NCBI GenBank assembly: GCA_039720395.1
Contig: CM077823.1
Span: forward strand, 34,492,371 to 34,556,370
Length of the DNA: 64,000 bases
Direction of reading: 5' to 3'
Source of the DNA: Liquidambar formosana
Taxonomy: Eukaryota; Streptophyta; Magnoliopsida; Saxifragales; Altingiaceae
Numbering within the stretch: the stretch's first letter is position 1; the number at the start of each line of letters is the position of its first letter. Position numbers and translations under genes: made by a program. Shown here one piece after another: positions 56,713 to 64,000 of the stretch. Below the pieces are notes generated by a model, which was not told where the DNA came from, searched no databases, and saw nothing but the letters and a program-made list of their open reading frames with translations.

Positions 56713-57509
56713 TGTGTGTATATATATATATATATAAACAAAGCAAGAAAATTAAGAACTCATGTTGCCGTACCAATATTCATTGTAATGTGAACTGTTG
56801 ACTAGGTCTCCATATTGCAATGAAAAATATTATATATTAAAAATGAATATTTCATCCTTTCTCTCACGAGGGATTGAGATTCACATTTAACATGAATGTG
56901 GGTCTCATTTTATACCAAGGAATAAGTGATAAGTACATTTGGTTTTGTGCTTCAAAACCAATATTTTTAAAGTAAGAGTCGCAAAAAAATAAAAAAATAA
57001 AAAGGAAGAAAAAGCAACGTGGAAAAACTTGTTTCAAAACACTTTTTGAAAACCGTTTTCAAAAAACACTAAAATGATATTCTCGATTTCTATTTTTTAT
57101 TCTTTCTTCAAGAAAATGAAAACGGCATCTACCCATAATACCTTGTTGTTTTTTGAAAAAACATTTCGAAAAACTGTTTTTCAAGAAGTTGGCACCAAAA
57201 TTCTCCTATTATGGAATAAAAAACAATGCCCTTTTGCAATTGTTAAAGGACAATTTTTCCTCCATTTTTTTTTTTTTTTTTTGGTTCCTTGCGAGAAAAA
57301 GAACCCTTTTTTTTTTAAATTTCATACCACCTTGGCACCTTTACACATAATGACAGCTTGTTCCCTCTATGATGTGGCAAAATTCCATTACATTAATGTT
57401 AAGTTACCCTAATTATAGAAGTCGCTTCTCAAGAGCCACCAAACCCCTGGCCCACCAGCGGACCCATTCCCACGATTCTTTCGCGTACTCCCTCTCACCT
57501 AAAGCCCTT
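56713..57509. other. Spacer and DUF1685 upstream region
   Basis: AT-rich to about 57400, then GC-richer promoter DNA with GGCCCACC at about 57449. No other gene seen. Confidence 0.5.
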
Positions 57510-57515
57510 TATAAA
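57510..57515 (+). promoter_or_regulatory. TATA box of the DUF1685 gene
   Basis: TATAAA in CTTTATAAACCCC, 98 bases before the ATG at 57613, an ordinary spacing for a short leader. Confidence 0.65.
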
Positions 57516-57612
57516 CCCCAATCCCACGTCAATACCCCAACCTAGCATTAAATCCAGACGGCGACATCGTCCGCAGCCACCGCAAAGGGGCGGCGGATCG
57601 GCGTGTCGGCCC

Positions 57613-58162
57613 ATGTCAAAACCCGTCCCGCCTCCGCGACCACCGCCGCTATACAAGCAGCGATCATGGTCGCCCGATATGCAGCGCGACGAGGCGTGGC
57701 TGAGACGGAAGGGAAGCTACGGCGCTGGAGGAAGCCGACTCCGCCGGAGCAAGAGCGTTAGCGACGAGGATCTCGACGAGCTCAAAGCTTGTATCGAATT
57801 AGGGTTCGGGTTTGATTCCCCCGACGTGGATCCGAAACTCTCAGCTACTTTCCCGGCGTTGGATTTCTACCACGCCGTGAATAAGCAGTACAGTAAGAGC
57901 TTGTCGAGGTCTTCGTCGACGCCGTCGATGGCTTCTGATTCCGATCTGGGAAGCACTGACACCATATTCGATTCAGGTAAATCTCACCATCCATTTCGAT
58001 CCAACAGCTTTATTCACTGATTGTTCATATATATATATATCTGATGTGGAGTGTATATGTGAAGGTGAGGATCCAGCGACGGTGAAGACGAGGCTGAGGC
58101 AGTGGGCGCAGGTGGTGGCTTGTTCGGTGCGGCAATCATTATCACCACCATCTTCAAGCTGA
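57613..58162 (+). CDS. DUF1685 family protein
   Basis: Two exons: 57613-57976 and 58065-58162, with an 88-bp intron (TTCAG|GTAAA; GTGAAG|GTGAG); 153 residues. The N-terminus is Pro-rich (MSKPVPPPRPPPLYKQRSWSPD), followed by RRSKSVSDEDLDELKACIELGFGFD, the family signature. Next come PALDFYHAVNKQYSKS, a Ser-rich stretch and the C-terminal GEDPATVKTRLRQWAQVVACSVRQS motif. The function of this plant family is unknown; repeated RS/KS Ser sites suggest phosphorylation. No membrane segment or signal peptide is visible. By position it corresponds to Arabidopsis At4g33985. Translation reading through the donor gives a stop at 58020, so intron retention would truncate the conserved end. Confidence 0.92.
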
Positions 58163-58534
58163 TTTTAGGTTTTAACCATATTGAAAAGAAAGATTGAAAA
58201 CTCAATTTTGTTGTGTAACAATTGTTGCTATTATTTTGGTCCTTTTGAAATTTGTTGGGGGCAGTCAGGCAGGAGGCAGGCCTGGATGTGTTGGTCCACA
58301 GCATGTTTTTACATATTTGTTTTTATTTGGGATTTTTATTTATCAAAATACACAGGGGGTCACATTTCATGAAATCCTTAAAGCACAAGTTCTTATTTAC
58401 CATAGTGACAATTATGGGGGAATAATAGTTTATGGTTCTAAGAGTTTGGAATTTTAAATTAAAAAAAAATGGTAAAATAAGGTAAGCTAACTTAATGAGA
58501 AGGGTGGTTGTCATTTCTTAATTATGGAGAATAA
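58163..58534. other. DUF1685 3' region
   Basis: Likely 3' untranslated region and AT-rich spacer. No gene seen. Confidence 0.5.
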
Positions 58535-59223
58535 TTTGAGAATTTTGGATATAATTTGAAGCTTTTTTGTAATATTCAGTGTAGTTGGCAAAAATATAGA
58601 AATTATTTGACTATATGAAATGGATTTGGGTTTGCATGATTGACAGAGTATTTGAGAATTTTGGATATAATTTGAAGTTTTTTTTTGTAATATTCAGTGT
58701 AGTTGGCAATAATATAGAAATTATTTGAATATATGAAATGGATTTTGGTTTGCATGATATACGAAAGGAAAATACTTGCCTCCAACCTTGGGTGGAGGAG
58801 CTCCTTCCCTCTTTCCACTCATATTTCACCAATTGTTCAAATAAAGAAGGAGAATTGATTGTGTATATGCATTCCTATGTTTACATAATTGTGAACACAT
58901 TTCTATAAATTCATATTTGAGTGTTATATTTTTATGTTAACATGAATGTGTGTCCACATATTCATATTAATTTATTTATTTGTTTGTGATTTTGAATTCA
59001 TATTTTTCTAAAATACTTATGACACGGAAAATGAATGGAGGTGGGGAAGAACTCCTCCACCTTGGGGTGGAGACAAGTAGTGTCCCGATTTGGGTTTGCA
59101 TGATTGACAGAGAGTATTTGAGAATTTTGGATATAATTTGAAGTTTTTTGTGTAATATTCAGTGTAGTTGGCAATAATATAGAAATTATTTGAATATATG
59201 GAATGGATTTGGGTTTGCATGAT
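58535..59223. repeat. ~115-bp repeat, three copies, split by a MITE
   Basis: Copies at about 58535-58651, 58652-58760 and 59118-59223 share TTTGAGAATTTTGGATATAA, AATATTCAGTGTAGTTGGCA and TTGGGTTTGCATGATTG. Copies 1 and 2 are tandem. Copy 3 is separated by the MITE at 58773-59079. Confidence 0.85.
58773..59079. mobile_element. MITE with ~36-bp terminal inverted repeats
   Basis: Left end TACTTGCCTCCAACCTTGGG and right end (reverse complement) TACTTGTCTCCACCCCAAGG extend as inverted repeats through GGTGGAGGAG. 307 bp, no frame. Target duplication not clear. Confidence 0.75.
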
Positions 59224-59699
59224 TGGAGAATTTTGTTACTGCACTTTTAAACTATTGTTTTGCTTGTACATGAAGAAACAAATCTAACCCCATCATTGGA
59301 ATTAAAATAAATTCAAATTCGATTAGATATTTCACCCCCCATCAATTTGAAAGATACAACATCAGTTTGGTCGATTGTCACCACTAGAAGGGGCACGGTT
59401 GTGGCTTGAGATTCTAATAGAATTAAAAAGGTCCATTCGACACCAAACAACAAGCGCATGGTTAAGACTTAAAAGAGTCCAATACAATTGAATAGAAAAT
59501 GGACAGAGGCCACCACCCATAAATGAAGATTGAAAGATTCACAAAAAGGCATGATGGATCATAAAGGCCAATATTGTAATAGTTTCTGATCAAGTCAACA
59601 CGTGTTGATATAAGGTATATCAACATCATGCATTGAGGCTCATATCATATGCATTAGTTCAATGTATATCTTAAATTACTAATGTATGAGATATAACCC
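59224..59699. other. Spacer
   Basis: No gene or clear repeat seen. Confidence 0.45.
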
Positions 59700-59702
59700 T
59701 TA

Positions 59703-59937
59703 GGCCATGTTTGTTTGGTTGGAATGGAATGGGTAGGAATGAAATATGATTCCATGCTCAAAATAGTTTGGAATGAAAATAATATTGAAATAAACATTGC
59801 GGAATGAATATCATTATAATTTACCACTATTGTTTAATTTCATTCCTATTTAATTACCTCATCCAAACATGTTGTTTGGAATGAATTGGAATGAGATTTC
59901 ATTCCATCCATTCCATTCCAATCAAACAAACATGACA
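59703..59937. mobile_element. Tourist-like MITE, 235 bp, TTA duplication
   Basis: Inverted termini (59703-59732 and 59908-59937; core ATGTTTGTTTGGTTGGAATG) with TTA on both sides (59700-59702 and 59938-59940). The interior is built from GGAATG repeats. PIF/Harbinger type. No coding capacity. Confidence 0.85.
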
Positions 59938-59940
59938 TTA

Positions 59941-60566
59941 ATGCATGTTAATATAAGTTATATTAGCACGTGCTTGAATGAGGTACACGTCTTTGTGTCC
60001 TATACACAGGCCTCGCTTTTTCCACGTATCTGCATTTCTTAGAGAGTGGTGAGTCCAATGGTGAGAGAGTAAACATGTGCGCTCTTACATTTGCACTCTT
60101 AACTCTGTGTTTGGCAGCCAAAAAGGAAAGGAAATGAATTCAATTACTAGTTAGGGCACACCTTAAGAGAATTCATTTTAATTCAATAACAAGTTGGTTT
60201 ATGAGAATGCTACCAAAACTGCAATGTTACAATATAAATTATCATGTAGACCAGAATGGGTTGCCTCAATTTCCTCGTCTTCTCCAACTGACCCAGAACA
60301 ATGTTTTAAACTGAAATCTTAATCCAATTTTATCATATGTAAAACACCATTTTTCTCTTTGGTCATGAGAAAATTTGTCACGTTATTGACAGGTCTCATA
60401 TTGAATATTTTATTGGTTTAACACAATGTTTTTGAATTTTTTATTCATGATAATGTAATTTTATTTAAATTCAACTAGCAGACATTGACATCTGTTTTGT
60501 GCATGTATCTAATTAGGAGAGTTCTATGGTCTATGGTCAAAGGTTATCCTTCCACTTCTCCCTTTG
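59941..60566. other. Spacer
   Basis: No gene seen. Confidence 0.45.
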
Positions 60567-60574
60567 CGTGAAAG

Positions 60575-60663
60575 CAGGGGTGGAGTTAGGATTTTTCTTT
60601 TAGGGGAGAGTTTATATATGTATGCGACACTCATCTATATGTAATGAAAATGTGACGAAAAAG

Positions 60664-60700
<37 letters not shown>

Positions 60701-61111
60701 TGGATCACCCGTGTGATGTCAGACATATCGTGATTTGAGTCATCCATAATAATTATACACGGACCGAACGTGAAATTCGACTAAGTTCAAATTTACAATT
60801 CATTATCTATGTATATAAAAAGAATGAATAAAACTAAATGTATTTAATAATATAATAATTAGAATAATAATACAAAGTATGCCAACCGTCCTATCAACCA
60901 ACTCCATAGACTGCATTTACAATGTACTATTACTGTAAATGATGTATAAGTTTGTTGTTGGGTGAAGAAGAGAGGGCCACTTGGTGTTATAATATGCATA
61001 TTTCTTTGCATTACTTCATACAATACACGAATGAAGGCAATATTTAGCTTCAAGGGAAGGGGGGCTGGCTCTACTAGGCTGCTAGTGCCAGCCCCCTTAA
61101 CTCTGCCCTTA
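60575..61111. mobile_element. Non-autonomous hAT element, 537 bp
   Basis: Flanked by 8-bp repeats CGTGAAAG (60567-60574) and CATGAAAG (61112-61119), one mismatch. Termini CAGGGGTGGAGTTAGG and ...TTAACTCTGCCCTTA match those of 39442-40071. No transposase. Confidence 0.85.
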
Positions 61112-61119
61112 CATGAAAG

Positions 61120-62620
61120 TTTTTCAAAATCTAATATTTAACGTTGTTTTGAACCAAAAAAACTCATAAAAAAGAAGCGAATTCATACCAATTAATAAGT
61201 TTTTGGGACATTAAAATTTCTATATTGATACCCTAAAAAGTAGATATATAGTTAGCCTATAAGAATAGCACAGATGATAAAGGACTACAGTTCAAGAACC
61301 GTAAATCCCGAATTCGAGTCTTCCCTATCTCACAATTTGATACACGAGTTTGTCGATAATTTATACATTACACGTATTAATTGGGGTCCAACAATATAAG
61401 ATAACCCTCGTTTGGGGGCGGGGGGGAGTAGATACATAGTTGGAGTAATAAATTTCGATTTTGGATTGGTAGTTGGCGAAATAAATACACAAATTATACG
61501 AACAATTTCCAATCCATTAAACAAATCCTGCCATCGTTTTTAACATGCATGAGCAGCCTACTCGCGTTCACATAGACAATTATAATAACATTTGTCACAT
61601 CACCAGTCAAAGAATAGGTTGTTTTTCACCTGTCCCTAATTAAGTATTATCCATACTATGATATTTTTCTCAGATGATGCTCATCATGAGAGCTAGGGTT
61701 ACCAACCATGAGCTCATGTTGGAACTGGATTAATCAGACAAGCCCTCATTCTCCATTGGAGCTTGTATTTGTTTTGTACTCTTGTTCCAATGGAATATTC
61801 CTAGGACAATACTCACCAAGGTATATATAAAAAGAAAAAAAAAAAAGAAAAAAAAAAAAGAAGATTTCTCTATTTTAAGAGATATCTCTATTTGATGTTG
61901 ATTTCTTGTTCAACCTTTGAGAACTAATCACCAAATTAAGAAGCCGAGTAAATGTTTTGAAATGGTGTATATCTTGAATTGCACAGATAAATAACGAGCG
62001 AAGTAATGGTTTTTGAAACTGACATCTCAAGAAGTAAAAAGTCTTGATTCGACTTTTCAATACCTCTAAGAATTAGTGACTGAATCAAGTTGATTTTGGG
62101 TTAACTGATGCAAAATCGAAGGTATCGTTTTCCGTGTTTTTAGAGATTAATTAAGTTACAAGTCTAAATACATTGTTGATAAAAAATTTTAAAAAAATAC
62201 TAAAAAAATTATGCATCTAAAATAGAAGAAAAAATGAGAGGGTTCATAATAAAAAAACAAGGCTAAGTAATGAAAATATTCAAGTTTTCATTATTACTCA
62301 TCTACAAAGCGGACCCGAATTATTCGTGACAATAATACACAAATACATGACAAACACAAATAGTCATAATCAAATTTGCACATGCTTTATTGAGCACCCA
62401 AACATTATCACATTGTAAAAAAGAAAAAAAGATATTTGAAAAAAAAGAAGAGAGAGAGAGAGAGAGAGAGAGGATATTTCCCAATCTTGTGCTTATTTTC
62501 TTTATTCATCATTTAATGGAAACAGGGTAATTTTAGGAAACAGATAGGACACATGCGCAGTTGGAGAGCATTGATTCGTTGACTATAAGGATTATCACCT
62601 AACGCAAGGGGCGCAAGGAT
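61120..62620. other. Spacer
   Basis: AT-rich. A possible SINE relic lies at about 61250-61330 (AATTCGAGTC B-box-like). A mixed A/G run lies at 61827-61864 and a (GA)n at 62447-62472. No gene seen. Confidence 0.45.
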
Positions 62621-62688
62621 CCCCCTTGCGCTTTTTCTTTCTACACACGCAAGACTGCACCGCGCGTGATTTCACGCTCCAATCTCAG

Positions 62689-62762
62689 AAAATATCTGGC
62701 TGGCATTGGCCGAAGATATTATCTCTGCTGACGTGGCACAAACTGATGGAACGGACACGTGT
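62689..62762 (+). promoter_or_regulatory. Evening element, ABRE-like and G-box cluster
   Basis: A perfect evening element AAAATATCT (62689-62697), a second evening-like site AGATATT (62714-62720, reverse), an ABRE-type ACGTGGC (62731-62737) and a G-box CACGTG (62756-62761) lie within 75 bp, about 200-270 bp upstream of the ATG. From what I recall, the Arabidopsis COR27 promoter works through evening and ABRE-like elements in clock and cold control. Confidence 0.7.
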
Positions 62763-62958
62763 AAAAGCGACGCCATGTGGAGCCTTTATTGGCCCCAAAA
62801 CGACGCCACCACCCCCCCTCTCTCTCTCTCTCTCTGTCCTGAGGGTTTCTCTGCTAAATTTAGGGACGATTCTTTCCTTCCTTCAAATTTAGAGGAATTT
62901 TTAGAACATTTTTTTTTTTTGTTTGTTTGTCTCAGTGTGGAGAAATAGGATAGGAAAA

Positions 62959-63120
62959 ATGGGAGAGAATCTCCGGCAGAATATTCCGTCGCCGTCCCCG
63001 GATCTCGAATCAATGGAGGGTTGCAGGAGTGAGTTGACTCGGGCCAACTCGGAGGACTCCTCCGCTTCAAAAGACAATAGTTCTAAACATTTCTCTCATC
63101 GCAATGGGATTGCAACCTCG
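62959..63120 (+). CDS. COR27/COR28-like protein, first exon (partial, runs off window)
   Basis: The exon encodes 54 residues from MGENLRQNIPSPSPD to HRNGIATS and ends at a donor TCG|GTAATC (63121). It contains SELTRANSEDSSASKD, a Ser-rich acidic stretch like the N-terminus of the small COR27/COR28 regulators, which act with the clock and COP1 in cold and light responses. The identification rests on this short resemblance, on position beside the DUF1685 gene (At4g33980 is next to At4g33985 in Arabidopsis, from memory) and on the promoter. Downstream exons were not found before 64000. Reading through the donor ends at 63144. An unrelated small Ser-rich protein remains possible. Confidence 0.55.
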
Positions 63121-64000
63121 GTAATCCATTTGTTTCTTTTGTAATTTCTTATACACATACAGAGGGATTTTTTATTTTTTATTTTTGGATTTTGTAGTTT
63201 TATGGTCAAATTTATATATTGAATTCATTCAATGGTTTTTTACGTACCATATGAAAGTGTTTTGTGGAAGCATTTTAAATGATTTTGTTTTTTTTTTCTC
63301 AACACAATTTTTATTGTTTGCAAGAAATTATTGCTTTCGAAATGTGGAGAGAAAAGGGCTGTAGAGACGGAGGAGATCTCGTTGGGGTAGAGGAAGGAAA
63401 ATTTTTAGTTCTTAACACTTGGTTGATGTATTATCGATTTGGGATTTTTGATAGAGGGTGTGCTTTCTGCTTAATTATTATCATTGTTTGATTATGGTGG
63501 TGATAACTTCAATTTAGATGATCCATTTGTTTGTGCAAATATTATGCCAAAAAAAAGAAAGAGAAAAAAATAATAAAACAAATGGAATGATTTCATTAGG
63601 GGCTTGTTTGGATGTAAACCTTGGAAATTTGAATAGTTTCATTCTGTTTTCTAGATGATTTTGTAAACATTTTTATCATTTTAAATGGGGCAATACAAGA
63701 ATGGAAACCATAGTTAAATTGTTGTGGAAATTTTTTATGAGTTCTTAAAATGGATTCTATACCATCATTTAATGGATCTGTAGCTTCAATGCTAACTGTT
63801 ATGTGATTGGGAGGCAATAATTGTAATAATTGAGGAATTGTTTGCAGGCTATTAGTCATAATGCACTCTGATTGCAGGCCTGATATTGAATTTTATGAAT
63901 TCAGTAATGATAAGAAGGGATACAATATCTGAATTGATTCATTTATGGGAAAATAGGGATGGAATAATTGAATTAATTTTTATTTTTTTATGGTTCAATT
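63121..64000 (+). other. First intron of the COR27/28-like gene (open at window end)
   Basis: Starts with donor GTAATC. AT-rich, no convincing acceptor plus coding stretch before the window ends. It contains a MITE fragment at 63601. Confidence 0.45.
63601..63750. mobile_element. Tourist-like MITE fragment
   Basis: TTA then GGGGCTTGTTTGGATG (63597 onward), followed by sequence resembling the 27176 element (ATCATTTTRAATGGGG). The right terminus was not found. Confidence 0.5.

Noticed and set aside
61250..61330. tRNA gene or SINE
   Set aside because: A B-box-like stretch is present, but no cloverleaf forms and no A tail or target duplication was found.

Overview
This window is plant nuclear DNA from a eudicot. 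The genes are widely spaced and split by introns with GT..AG borders. The spacers are AT-rich and full of LTR retrotransposons, Helitrons, MITEs, SINEs and LINE fragments. A nuclear tRNA gene with internal pol III signals is also present. I cannot name the species.

Layout. 1-9319 is a Ty3/gypsy element of the Tekay (chromovirus) type on the minus strand, with one uninterrupted gag-pol frame between two LTRs that show no difference in the blocks I compared; its distal LTR is cut by the window start. 9464-10928 is a small Helitron locus. The genes follow: a thioredoxin m3 (12525-15598, -), tRNA-Arg(TCT) (16838-16910, -), the beta subunit of methylcrotonoyl-CoA carboxylase in ten exons (17643-23714, -), a two-domain plastid DJ-1 protein of the DJ1C type in eight exons (24951-29614, +), an AREB/ABF bZIP factor in four coding exons (34069-37223, -), a DYW-class PPR protein (49510-51990, +), a DUF1685 protein in two exons (57613-58162, +), and the first exon of a probable COR27/COR28-like clock and cold protein (62959-63120, +) that runs off the window. 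I joined exons by hand and checked that phases and lengths close.

Read right to left, COR28-like, DUF1685, PPR, ABF, DJ1C and MCCB follow the order I remember for Arabidopsis At4g33980, 33985, 33990, 34000, 34020 and 34030. The window therefore looks like an old conserved block inflated by transposons. The thioredoxin m3 gene lies outside that block in Arabidopsis. Four of the proteins act in plastids or mitochondria (thioredoxin m3, MCCB, DJ1C, PPR). The other named proteins belong to ABA signalling (ABF) and to clock and cold signalling (COR27/28-like).

The spacers hold three hAT-type elements with 8-bp target duplications, Tourist-like MITEs, large fold-back MITEs, a solo LTR with a perfect 5-bp duplication, two tRNA-type SINE families (including copies inside DJ1C introns), a third SINE-like element, and three LINE remnants. 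The most unusual observations are a tandem duplication across the PPR stop codon, in which the working copy ends DFW while the copy beyond the stop keeps the Tyr codon of DYW; five 16-bp perfect palindromes in each Tekay LTR; a Helitron locus with three successive 5' ends; and a clock/ABA-type promoter in front of the COR27/28-like exon.
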